This document shows positions 1 through 9,700 of a stretch of DNA of 10,083 nucleotides, piece by piece. The notes under the pieces are model-generated. The model made no database searches. It was not told the origin of the DNA and saw only the letters and a program-made list of their open reading frames with translations. Source of the stretch: an uncultured Clostridium sp. (GTDB taxonomy: Bacteria; Bacillota; Clostridia; Clostridiales; Clostridiaceae). Numbering within the stretch: the stretch's first letter is position 1; each line of letters starts with the position of its first letter. The position numbers and the translations under genes were made by a program. The DNA is taken from NCBI GenBank assembly GCA_934746785.1, contig CAKVFO010000124.1, positions 1 through 10,083 on the forward strand, read 5' to 3'.

Positions 1-53
1 TTGTAATATATGTATAAGTTATGGGAGTACATTCAAATAAAGGGGGTTAATAT

Positions 54-650
54 ATGAATAAATCAAGACTTGAAAAGCAATTTGATTTCATAAAGGAAAT
101 TGACAAGGAAAAGTTTATTAAGAGGCAGACTTATTTGTCAGATGGAAGCACTAAGGAAAATGATGCTGAACATGCCTGGCACATGGCTATAATGACTATA
201 CTTTTAAGTGAATATGCTAATGAAGAAATAGATGTTTTAAAAACAATTTCTATGATTTTAATTCATGACATAGTAGAAATAGATGCTGGTGATACATTTG
301 CTTATGATGAAGAAGGAAAGAAAACTCAAAGAGAACGTGAAGAAAAGGCAGCTGATAGAATTTTTGGGTTATTACCTGAAGATCAAGAGGATAAATTACG
401 TGGTTTATGGGAAGAGTTTGAAGAAGGGATTACTCCTGAAGCAAGGTTTGCTCATACTATGGATAATGTTCAGCCATGCATGTTAAATGCATTGAATAAA
501 GGTAAGAGCTGGGCAGAAAAGAAGATAAGGCTTAGTCAAATTTTAGGAAGAAATAAAGATACAGCTAAGGGATCAAAAGTTTTATGGGAATATCAATATG
601 AAAATATGATAAAACCTAATTTAGAAAGTGGTAAAATAAAAGAGAATTAA
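54..650 (+). CDS. HD-domain phosphohydrolase, YfbR/HDDC2-like (probable 5'-deoxynucleotidase)
   Basis: A 198-residue soluble protein of the HD metal-dependent phosphohydrolase superfamily. The expected metal ligands are visible: His40 in the segment NDAEHAWH, the HD pair His71-Asp72 in LIHDIVE, and Asp137 in HTMDNVQP. This spacing and the AEHxWH and HDxxEIxAGD patterns fit the YfbR/HDDC2 group, whose studied members remove phosphate from deoxyribonucleoside 5'-monophosphates. The length is usual for that group, so the gene looks complete. The ATG at 54 has a good Shine-Dalgarno sequence (AGGGGG, about 41-46) seven bases upstream. It is separated from the transporter and NRPS genes by 282 bases that hold a hairpin and a strong promoter, so it is probably a neighbour and not part of the peptide pathway. 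The family call is firm; the exact substrate is inferred from the family. Confidence 0.88.
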   Translation: MNKSRLEKQFDFIKEIDKEKFIKRQTYLSDGSTKENDAEHAWHMAIMTILLSEYANEEIDVLKTISMILIHDIVEIDAGDTFAYDEEGKKTQREREEKAADRIFGLLPEDQEDKLRGLWEEFEEGITPEARFAHTMDNVQPCMLNALNKGKSWAEKKIRLSQILGRNKDTAKGSKVLWEYQYENMIKPNLESGKIKEN

Positions 651-661
651 TTATTAGATAT

Positions 662-705
662 GGGTGGATGTCCTTAAAATTATATTTTTATAAGGATGTC
701 TGCCT
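662..705 (+). terminator. Long G.U-rich hairpin after the HD-domain gene, possible terminator
   Basis: Arms 662-676 and 691-705 can pair over all 15 positions in RNA if G.U pairs are allowed (ten Watson-Crick, five wobble), with a 14-base AT-rich loop. The core TCCTTA/TAAGGA is perfect. It starts 11 bases after the stop codon of the HD-domain gene, the right place for a terminator. The following sequence (TATATTTAAATA) is AT-rich but lacks a clean T tract, so termination may be weak and the hairpin could instead protect the 3' end of the mRNA. Because of the wobble pairs, the minus-strand transcript would fold much less well, so it should act for + strand transcription. Confidence 0.5.
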
Positions 706-807
706 ATATTTAAATAGCTTGTTTAATTCATCACTTAATTTAATAATACAGTCTTTATTTTTTATAATAGTAACTAATAAGATTTAAAATAATTGATTTT
801 TGAAATA

Positions 808-836
808 TTGACAGTAAATATACATTATATTATAAT
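808..836 (+). promoter_or_regulatory. Consensus sigma-A promoter of the transporter-NRPS operon
   Basis: TTGACA at 808-813 and TATAAT at 831-836 are separated by exactly 17 bases, a perfect match to the vegetative (sigma-A) consensus, with AT-rich sequence upstream that could act as an UP element. Transcription would start near 843, giving a leader of about 90 bases before the ABC ATPase gene. It is the only strong promoter seen upstream of 933-10083. A perfect promoter without control would be very active, so the palindrome over its -10 box suggests repression. Confidence 0.85.
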
Positions 837-839
837 GTA
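821..839. promoter_or_regulatory. Perfect 19-base palindrome overlapping the -10 box, probable operator
   Basis: TACATTATA, one central T, then TATAATGTA: two perfect 9-base inverted arms. The right arm contains the whole -10 hexamer (831-836), so a dimeric repressor bound here would block RNA polymerase. The TACA...TGTA ends recall operators of several small winged-helix or TetR-like dimeric repressors, but I cannot assign a family. No regulator gene lies in the window. An AT-rich region yields some short palindromes by chance, but a perfect 9+9 dyad centred on the -10 is notable. Confidence 0.6.
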
Positions 840-891
840 AAAATATAGAATAAAAGTTCTAATTATGAAATATAAATAAAAAAATACAGGT

Positions 892-897
892 AAGGGG
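892..897 (+). promoter_or_regulatory. Orphan Shine-Dalgarno-like AAGGGG in the operon leader
   Basis: AAGGGG lies 35 bases before the ATG of the ABC ATPase gene, too far to serve it directly. No ATG, GTG or TTG stands at a normal distance. An ATT at 906 could open a six-codon reading frame ending in TAA at 924-926, but initiation at ATT is rare. It could be a ribosome standby site, a remnant of an earlier start, or chance. Confidence 0.25.
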
Positions 898-932
898 AAA
901 CAAATATTTTAATATATTTGAAGTAAAAAAAC

Positions 933-1760
933 ATGGGGAATTTAATTGAGTTAATTAATGTGAAAAAAAGGTATGGCAAGTCTATCATATTAGAAAATAT
1001 TAATTTATCTATAAAACCAGGAGAAGCAGTAGCATTAACAGGTCATAATGGATGTGGGAAAAGTACAATGCTTAGAATTATTTCTGGATTAACATCAGTG
1101 CAGGAAGGTGAAGTTAGAGTAAAAGATAAAATAAAATTTAATTATATTCCTGATAACTTTCCTAATTTACCTATAACCTCAAGGGAGTATATTTTTAGAA
1201 TGGGATTAATTGATGGTCTTTCTAAAGAAGAGATTGAGAAGAAGAGCAATTATTTCTTTGAATTATTTAAGATGAAAACTATGATAAATACACCTATTAA
1301 GTATTTATCAAAGGGTACAAAACAGAAGGTTGGAGTAATACAGGCAATGCTTACAAAGCCTGATGTTCTTCTTCTAGATGAACCTTTGTCAGGTCAGGAT
1401 ATTTCGTCTCAAAGGTCTTTTATAAAACTTGTAAATAATCTTAAAGAAGAAGGGGCAGCAATAGTCATGTCTTGCCATGAAAAATATCTTATTAATGCTG
1501 TGTCAGATAGGTTGTTTGAAATCAAAAATAAAACTTTAAAAGAAAGGGAAGTTATAAGACAGTCAGAAGATACAGATGTTTTAGTTTTCGAAGCTAATGA
1601 AAATATTGAATTACCTTTTCAAAATGAAAAAATTCAGAAAATAGAAAATAAGGAAAATGAACTAATAATATATGTTGATGCAGGATTTAGTAACAGTATT
1701 ATAGTTGAGCTTATATCCAATGGTTATGTTTTAAGGAGGATGAATAGTGAAAACATATAA
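933..1760 (+). CDS. ABC transporter ATP-binding protein, exporter/resistance type
   Basis: A 275-residue cytoplasmic ATPase that should power the membrane protein encoded next. Visible motifs in order: Walker A GHNGCGKST (37-45), signature LSKGTKQK (125-132), Walker B VLLLDEP (145-151), D-loop SGQD (153-156) and switch His182 in SCHE. The SKGTKQK signature is typical of the single-ATPase, single-permease (CcmA/BcrA-like) exporters. The usual Q-loop region reads YIPDN and lacks a clear Gln. Residues from about 210 to 275 form an extra C-terminal domain like the small alpha-beta extension common in these ATPases. ATG 933 is the first usable start because TAA at 924-926 closes the frame upstream; its Shine-Dalgarno is weak (GAAG, 920-923). 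It is the first gene after the consensus promoter and overlaps the next gene. By context it probably exports the NRPS product or protects the producer; the cargo is inferred. Confidence 0.9.
   Translation: MGNLIELINVKKRYGKSIILENINLSIKPGEAVALTGHNGCGKSTMLRIISGLTSVQEGEVRVKDKIKFNYIPDNFPNLPITSREYIFRMGLIDGLSKEEIEKKSNYFFELFKMKTMINTPIKYLSKGTKQKVGVIQAMLTKPDVLLLDEPLSGQDISSQRSFIKLVNNLKEEGAAIVMSCHEKYLINAVSDRLFEIKNKTLKEREVIRQSEDTDVLVFEANENIELPFQNEKIQKIENKENELIIYVDAGFSNSIIVELISNGYVLRRMNSENI
1733..1739 (+). promoter_or_regulatory. Strong ribosome binding site that fixes the GTG start of the permease gene
   Basis: AAGGAGG lies inside the end of the ABC ATPase gene, seven bases before GTG 1747. The nearer ATG at 1740 is in the ATPase frame and stops at 1758, so the site supports GTG 1747 as the start and allows translational coupling. 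Confidence 0.75.
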
Positions 1761-2463
1761 GAACTTATTGCAGTACTATTTTGTAAGACATATTAAATCC
1801 ATATCTATGATTAGTCCTATAGTAGTATGGTTTATTTATCAATACATAATATATTCAGTAAAAGGAACGGAATGGACAAGTATCTGCACAGGAACGGTTA
1901 GATTTTTATTTTTGTTAATGATGTGGATGGGATTTTCTTACCTTGAGAATATTAATAAGTTAGAAGAAGATATTTTTTTATTACGTTTAAATAATAAGAA
2001 TAAATATTATAGAAGCAGAATTATTTTTATCTATTCAATAGGTATTCTACTTACCTTTATAGGTGCGCTTATAGCAATAATATTAAGGGTGACTGGTTTT
2101 TTTCAAGGAGAAGTTACATTAAGTAACTTGGCTTTATATATTATAAGCTGTATTTTAGCATCAATTCTAGGAGCATCTATGGGATTATTATTCGATCCAG
2201 CTTATTTTATAAATAGAAAAACAGCTCTATCCTTTATGCTTTTATTTGTAGTTTTAAGTATTGCTAAGGAGGGAATGGTATATCAATATAAATCATTAAA
2301 ATATGTATTAAGTATTTTGCCGCCAATATGTGAATTATGTAATGTCATTGACTCAATGGAATATTTTAATATATCAAAAATGGCTTTAGCAGCTGTTTAC
2401 GCATTAGGTTATAGTTATTTATTAATTTTAGTCAGCAAAGTTATAAGAAGAATGAAAAAATAA
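1747..2463 (+). CDS. ABC transporter membrane subunit (putative permease)
   Basis: A 238-residue, strongly hydrophobic protein. Membrane segments are seen at about residues 19-38, 50-66, 91-114, 126-149, 159-173 and 211-232, with another weakly hydrophobic stretch near 186-200. The six main spans and the size fit an ABC-2-like permease. The N-terminus and C-terminus (KVIRRMKK) are basic, which suggests both lie in the cytoplasm. There is no clear sequence hallmark of a named family, so the permease call rests on topology and on its place directly after, and overlapping by 14 bases, an ABC ATPase gene. It starts at GTG with a strong AAGGAGG site. The stop is only 16 bases before the NRPS start, so it should share its transcript. 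Likely role: export of, or self-resistance to, the peptide made by the NRPS (inference). Confidence 0.8.
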   Translation: MKTYKNLLQYYFVRHIKSISMISPIVVWFIYQYIIYSVKGTEWTSICTGTVRFLFLLMMWMGFSYLENINKLEEDIFLLRLNNKNKYYRSRIIFIYSIGILLTFIGALIAIILRVTGFFQGEVTLSNLALYIISCILASILGASMGLLFDPAYFINRKTALSFMLLFVVLSIAKEGMVYQYKSLKYVLSILPPICELCNVIDSMEYFNISKMALAAVYALGYSYLLILVSKVIRRMKK

Positions 2464-2479
2464 AAAAACAGGTGATAGC

Positions 2480-5400
2480 ATGAAAAGGTATGAATTAACA
2501 AGTTCTCAAAAATTAATTTATCAAAGTGAAAAAACAATAGGAAAAGAATCGTCTTTAATTACAGGCATAACAATAATTAAAGGTGAAGATAATATAGAAA
2601 AGTTAGAATTAGCAGCAAAAGAGGTTTTAGGCTGCATAGATGCCATGAGAATTAAAATTTGTGAAACAAGTGAAGGCCCAAAACAAATTTTTTTAGATTC
2701 TTGTGAAGAGTTAGTTGAACGCATAGATTTTAACAATACAAAAGAAATGGAAGAATATATAGGAAAATATAATGAAATTGATATTGAAGGCAGACTATAT
2801 AAGCTTATTGTATCCAAGGTAGGGGGGAATTCTTTAGGTATAATAGGAATAATTCATCATATAATATCTGATGCATGGAGTATGCTGTTAATTGTAAATA
2901 ATATATTAGATTACTATTATGATGATTTTTGTAAAGATTCTATGTTTATGTATAGTGACTATATAATTCAAAACAAAGAATATTTATCTAGTAAATCCTT
3001 TGAAAGGTCTTTACAGTATTGGAAAAGCAAAATAAAAGAAATAGGAGAAGCAGATCCAGTATATACCAAGAGGTCCTTGTGCTATGACTCTATAAGAACT
3101 TATTTTAAAATTAATAAAGCTTTAAGTGAAAAAATTAATAATTTTGCAGCCAAGAGCAAGTGCTCACCATATTCTTTATTTATGAGTGCACTTGCTATTT
3201 ATATAAATAGAAATAACAATGTTTCTAACTTTTATATTGGCACAAGTGTTTTAAATAGGGTAAATAGAAAAGAAAAAAATACCTTTGGAATGTTTGTAAA
3301 TACTATTCCTTTGAATTTTTACTTTAATGATAAAGTTACTTTTTTAGAAGTATTAACTAGTACTGCTAAGGAAATAAGATTAGGTTTTAGACATCAGAGA
3401 TGTAATTATGGAAAGATACTAGAAGAGGCAAATTGCAGCAAAGGATTATTTGATATAGTGTTAAGTTTTCAAAATGCGTCTTTAGAGGAAAAATACAAAA
3501 ATGTGGAGATGAAGTGGATAGCACCTAAAAAGCAGGCTAACCCATTACAAATTCACTTGTTAGATTACTGTAACAGTGGTGAATATGATATGCTGTTTGA
3601 TTATCATACAGATTTATTTACAGAAGCAGAAATTGAAAATATGTATAAACATATTTTATTTATTTTAGAGCAGGGGATAGATAATCCAGAAATATTAATA
3701 GATAACATGGATTTAATAACCCAAGAGGAGAAAGATGAGATATTAAATGTAATCAATTCTCCTGTAAAGTATAAATATGAAGATAGAACTGCTGTAGAAA
3801 TTTTTGAAGAGCAGGCTGAAAAGTATAAGGATAAGGTAGCGTTAATTTATGAAAATACTAAGGTTACCTATGGTGAATTAAATGAAAAAGCCAATAAGTT
3901 AGCTATAAAACTAAGGGCTTTAGGGTTAAAACAAGAAGATGTAGCAGCCTTATATACTGAAAGAAATATTGAGATGATTATAGGCCTTTTAGCAGTATTA
4001 AAGGCAGGAGCAGCGTATGTTCCATTAGATATTACATATCCAGAGGAAAGAATTAATTACATATTACAGGATTCTTCTGCAAAGATGCTTTTGCATGGAA
4101 AGAAGAGTTTTAAAGGAAATACCAATATTGTTTTAGTAGATTTATACGATGAAAATAATTATTCTAAAGAAAGTGGAAATATAGAAAGAATAAATAAGCC
4201 AGAGGATTTAGCGTACATAATATATACCTCAGGAACAACAGGTAATCCAAAAGGTGTAATGATAGAACATAGAAATTTGTGCAGTTTAAAGAATGTATTT
4301 AAGGAGTTCGGTGTAAAAGACACAGATGTAATTTTACAATTTGCTAATTTAGTTTTTGATGCAAGTGTTTATGAAATATGGATGGCATTTATGAATGGAG
4401 CAGCCTTAGTTTTAGTTTCTAAGGATTTGCTTTTAGATGTTCAGGAATTTCTTAAGGTTTCAAAGAAAAATAATATTTCTATAGCTGTACTTCCACCACA
4501 ATATTTTCTTCAGTTAGAGGGCTTTAATCCAAGAATTTTATTCACAGCAGGTTCATCATCTTCAAGGGAAGTACTAAAAAAGATAGGAAACAATACACAG
4601 TACTATAACGCCTATGGACCTACGGAAAATACTATTATATCTACCTATTGGAAATATGATAAGGGAAAATATTTAAATAATATTATTCCTATAGGAAAAC
4701 CAGCAGCTAATACAAAGGTTTATATAATGAAGAATAACAGGTTATGTGCTAAAGGGATGAAGGGTGAAATTTGTGTTGCAGGTTTGGGAGTTGCTAGAGG
4801 CTATTTAGGAAGAGAAGATTTAAATGAAAAAAGCTTTATAGATAACCCTTTTGAAGAAGGTAAAATTTACAAGACGGGAGACTTAGGATTATACCTTCCA
4901 AATGGAGAGATACAATACCTTGGAAGAGTTGATGAACAGATAAAAATTAGAGGATTTAGAGTTGAACTTCAAGAAATTGAAACTCAAATTCGTAAGTTAA
5001 GTTATGTACAGGATGCAGCCGTAACTGCTTTTAAGGATGACAATGGGGAATACAGTATTTACTCTTACATAGTTTGTGATAAAGATCTTAATAAAAAACA
5101 TGTTATTAATGCTTTAAACAAGGTACTTCCAGATTATATGATTCCTAAATTTATAGTTAAGGTTAATAAAATACCTGTTACATCAAGTGGTAAAGTTGAT
5201 AAGAAAGCTTTAAAAAAGGTTGAAGTTATAGATAGAAAAAATTTTACTTTAGCTGAAAGTGAAATGGAAAAATTAATTTCAGAAGTCTTTAAGGAAGTGC
5301 TTAATTTAAAGAAAGTTAGTATATTGGATAACTTTTTTGAAATAGGGGGAGACTCTATAAAGGCAATACGTATTTCAACTAGGCTTCATGAATTAGGCTA

Positions 5401-6760
5401 TGAATTAGGTGTTAAGGATATACTTACTTTAAAAAATGTTAAAGAACTTGCAAAGATAGTTTTAAAGACTTCAGATTTAAATAAATATTATCAAGGTGAA
5501 ATAACAGGAGAAGTTTATAAAACACCTATAATTGATGAATTCTTTAATTGGAATTTAAAGAATATAAATCACTTTAATCAAGGGTGTATGATGGAGAGAG
5601 AATCCTTTGATGAAAATAAAGTAAAGGCTGCTTTAGAAGAAATTATAAAGCATCATGATGTTTTAAGAATGTCACTTAAAGGTGATAAGCTTTATATAAA
5701 TTCTTTTCAGGAAGCTAAAAAATGTAATGTTGAAGTTTACAATTTATTAGAGGCAGAGAATGTTAATAAGGAAATAGAAGCTTTATGTGAAGAACTTCAA
5801 GAAAGCATTTCTCTAAGTAAGGGGAATTTAATTAAGGCTGCAATATTTAGGACTAAAGATAAGGATGAACTATTTATATGTATGCATCACTTAATAGTAG
5901 ATGGTTTTTCTTGGAGGATTATTTTAGACGACTTTATAAAAGTTTATTTAGAAAATAATACTGTTCTACAAGATAAAACTGCTTCCTTTATAGAATGGGG
6001 TAAAAAGTTAAATACTTTAAAGGAAAATGGTTTCTTTGAGGATGATTATTCTTATTGGAAGGATGTTGTAGAAACAGGTAATAAATATCCTATTCCATAT
6101 GATAAAAATCAAGAGGATAAGAGGGAAAAGATAAGCTTTATTCTTGATAAGTCAGTAACTAATGACTTAGTTTATAAGGGAAGCAAATTCTATAAAGCAA
6201 AGATTAATGAGTTAATGATAGCTTCTTTAATTAACAGTATTAATAATGAAAAGTTATGCCTTCATTTAGAAGGTCATGGCAGAAATTTAGTAGATGATGA
6301 TATTAAGATAGATAGAACTGTAGGATGGTTTACAAGTTTATATCCAGTAAAGTTTGAGGGAAAGGGAACTTTAGAGGAGTGTATCTATAATACTAAGGAA
6401 ACTTTAAGAAATATAGAAAATAGAGAAATAGGTTATGGTTTATTAAAACATAAGCTTCCTTCTTTAAATAGAAATATATGTTTTAACTATTTAGGAGATT
6501 TTAGTGACGTATTAAGTGATGACTTTATGCAGCTGTCTAACTATTCTATGGGAGAATTAAATGCTGTAGAAAATGGCTGTATCTTTGATATTTCCATAGA
6601 TTGTGCTATTTATAATGGAAGTCTTAAAGGTGATATACAATTTAATTTAGGAAAGTATAGCAGAGAATTTATTACAGAACTTATTGAGAAATGGAAGCAT
6701 AACTTAAAGAAGATTGCAGATGTTAAGAGAGAAGAAGTTATGGTTACTCCTTCAGATATG
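2480..6760 (+). other. NRPS module 1: C-A-T-E, loads and epimerises the first visible residue
   Basis: C1 carries HHIISDAW (residues 126-133), where the usual HHxxxDG has Ala for Gly; the two His and the Asp remain. A1 shows LKAGAAYVPLD, YTSGTTGNPKG (from 582), NAYGPTE (710-716), YKTGDL, GRVDEQIKIRGFR, LPDYMIP and the A10 lysine Lys905. Specificity positions by PheA numbering read D627, A628, Y631, V670, F688, A690, A711, I719, I720, K905: six of ten match the PheA code DAWTIAAICK, so an aromatic or large hydrophobic amino acid is a tentative guess. T1 has GGDS with Ser959; GGDS is typical before epimerisation domains. E has HFNQ near its start, HHLIVDGFSWRI (1136-1147), EGHGR (1264-1268), VGWFTSLYPV and NYLGDF, all hallmarks of an active epimerase. 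Confidence 0.92.
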
Positions 6761-9700
6761 GGAAAGGTGTTTATTACCGAGAAGGATTTTGAAGTTTTAA
6801 AAAATAAGTTTGATATAAATAATATTAAAGCATTATATAATCTTACATATTTACAGGAGGGAATGCTTTATTATAAACAGTTAGATGAAGATTCAACAAG
6901 TTATATTTTACAAAATGTAGTCAAGATAAAGGATACTTCAAGTGAAATTATAGAAAAGGCTATAGATTTTATTGGTAGTAAATATGATATTTTAAGAACT
7001 AATTTTTTATATAAGAAGGTTACAAGTTCTGTTCAGGTAGTTTTAAAGGATAAAACTATAGAAAGAAGAGTAATTGACTATAAAGGAGCAGATTTTAATA
7101 CTTTTATTAAGGAACTTTTAGAACAGGATTTGAGAAGAGGATTTAATCTTGAAGATGACTCTTTATTAAGAATTATCATAGTGAAGAATAAAGAGGTAAA
7201 TCATGTTATATGGACTTTCCATCATATTATTATGGATGGCTGGTGTATTGGACTTTTATTAAAGGAATTTTTAGAGATTTGCAGGAAAATAAAGAATAAG
7301 GAAGATTTACCTAATGATAAAGAGTCTGTATTTGGAGAATATGTGAATTGGTTGAGAAACAAGCCAGTTAAAGCAGGCCTTAATTATTGGTCAAAACTTT
7401 TAAAAGGATATGATGAATCAGTATCGATAAATCCAGTAGAAAAACATAAGGGAAATGAAGATAATACTGTTAAAACTACAGTTTTACATATAAATGAGAA
7501 TCTTAAGGAAAAGATATTAGCTTTAAGTAAAGAAAAAAATATAACTGTAAATACTATTTTTGAAACAGCTCTTGGAATATGTCTTCAAAAATATAATAAG
7601 CAAGATGTGGTTTTTGGAAAGATAGTTTCAGGAAGAAATGCAAAGATAAAGGGCATTGAAGCGGCAGTAGGGTTATTTATTAATACTATTCCAGTAAGGG
7701 TTAAGTCTAGGGAAAATATGTCGTGTTTAGAACTTTTACAGGAAGTACAAAAGGAAAGTATTGAATCCTTAGCATTTGATTATTGTCCATTAGTGGAAAT
7801 ACAAAAAGTAAGTGATTTAGGACAAGACTTGTTTAAAGTTCTTTTAGTATTTGAAAATTATGATACCTTAAATTTTAATAATGAGGATATTGAATGTGAA
7901 TATGTAAGGGAAGAAACTAGCTATGATTTAACTTTAAGTGTTTATCTTGGAGAAAATATTAAGTTAGAAGCTATGTATTATAACAGTATGTATAAGGATT
8001 ATGAAGTAGATCTTTTACTTTCTAGAGTTACAAAGGTTTTAGAAGATATGACTTCTGACTATAATATGTTAGTTGAAGAAGTATCTTTATTAAAGGATGA
8101 TGAATTAAACTTAATTTTAAAAGATTTTAATAAAACAGATATATCTTATCCTGTTAATAAAGTTATTTCTGAAGTCTTTGAAAAGCAGGTTAAAAAGAAT
8201 CCTTACAAAGCAGCTGTTAAATATTTAGATGAAGTTGTAAGCTATGAAGAACTAAATAAAAAGGCAAATAATTTAGCCTATAAATTAAGAAAGTTGAACA
8301 TAGGGCAAAATGACTTTGTGGCAGTTTTTTCAGATAGAGGTATTAATCTTATAGTATCAATATTAGGAATAATAAAGGCAGGTGCAGCTTATGTACCTAT
8401 AGATATTAAATATCCAGATGAAAGAATTCAGTACATATTAAGGGATTGTAATCCTAAGTGTATAGTTACAGATTCTAAAGAGTCTGTGGAGAGATTTAAC
8501 ATAGAATACTTGGAGGTAAATTCTAAAGATGAATTAGTTTATGAAGAAAATTTAGAAATAGTAAATAAACCGGAAGATTTACTTTATATGATATATACTT
8601 CAGGTACTACAGGTAATCCTAAAGGTGTTATGATTGAACATCACAGCTTAATTAATATGATATTTGCCTATAAAGATTTATACAATATTACTGAAGAAGA
8701 TGTAATATTGCAGTTTGCAAGTATTGCTTTTGACCAGTCTGTATGGGATATCTTTAGCAGTATTTTACTTGGAGCAACTTTAGTTATGGTGCCGCAAGAT
8801 ATTATAGGAGACAGCTTAGCTATACCTGAGTATTGCAATAAACATAAAGTTACTATTGCTGCTTTAACTCCAGCCTTTATTAAGGAGTTAAAACCTGAAG
8901 ATTTTAATTTCTTACGTATATTAGAATCAGGAGGAGCAGCCGCTGAACTTAATATTTTAAATAAATGGAGAGAAAAAGTAGAAATATTTAATACCTATGG
9001 CCCTACGGAAACAACAGTAAATGCTATTAGCTATAAATATGAAGATTGTTTTAATAAAAATGACATTATGCCTATTGGAAAGCCTATTTCAAATTTAAAG
9101 ATTTATATTTTAAAGAATAATAAACTTTGTGCAGTAGGAATAGCTGGCCAGTTATGTATTGCTGGTGAAGGTGTTGCTAGAGGATATTTTAATAGAGAAG
9201 ATTTAACTAAAGAGAAGTTTATATCAAATCCTTTTGATGAGGGAAGGTTATATAAAACTGGTGATTTGGCAAGATGGCTGCCTGATGGAAACATTGAATA
9301 TTTAGGAAGAATAGATCAACAGGTTAAAATAAGGGGGTTCCGTATTGAACTTGGGGAAATTGAATCTGTTTTAAGAGATATTAAAGAAATAGATGATGCA
9401 GTTGTAACAGCTGTTGAGGATAAAACAGGAGATAAAAGGTTATGTGCTTATTTAACTAGTAAAGAAGAAATTAACTTGCATAGCCTTAAGAAATATCTAG
9501 GGCAGATCCTTCCAAAATATATGATTCCTTCAGCCATGATGCAGCTGGATAAAATACCACTAACTGTAAATGGAAAAGTTAACAAAAGGGAACTCCCTTT
9601 TATAGAGAACTTTAGTAGTGAAGATTACATAGCTCCAAGAAATGAAATAGAAAATACTCTTTCAGAAATATTTTGTAATGTTTTAGGGGTGGATAAAGCA

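Noticed and set aside
1..40. TTGTAA and TATAAG near the left edge as a promoter for the HD-domain gene
   Set aside because: The spacing is far too short for a -35/-10 pair, and the real promoter may lie left of the window.
283..486. Short + strand reading frame inside the HD-domain gene
   Set aside because: It lies in another frame of a gene with clear catalytic motifs and has no own ribosome binding site or recognisable domain.
740..768. Possible second promoter: TTAATA (740-745) and TATAAT (763-768), spacing 17
   Set aside because: The -35 box matches only four of six consensus bases and such -10-like boxes are frequent in this AT-rich spacer; the promoter at 808-836 is far better.
2521..2817. 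Minus-strand reading frame opposite the first condensation domain
   Set aside because: Antisense to a well-supported NRPS domain; composition reflects the complement of AT-rich coding sequence.
4214..8630. A1 and A2 as a recent internal duplication
   Set aside because: Similarity is confined to family-wide core motifs such as YTSGTTGNPKGVMIEH; the rest, including the pocket residues, differs widely.
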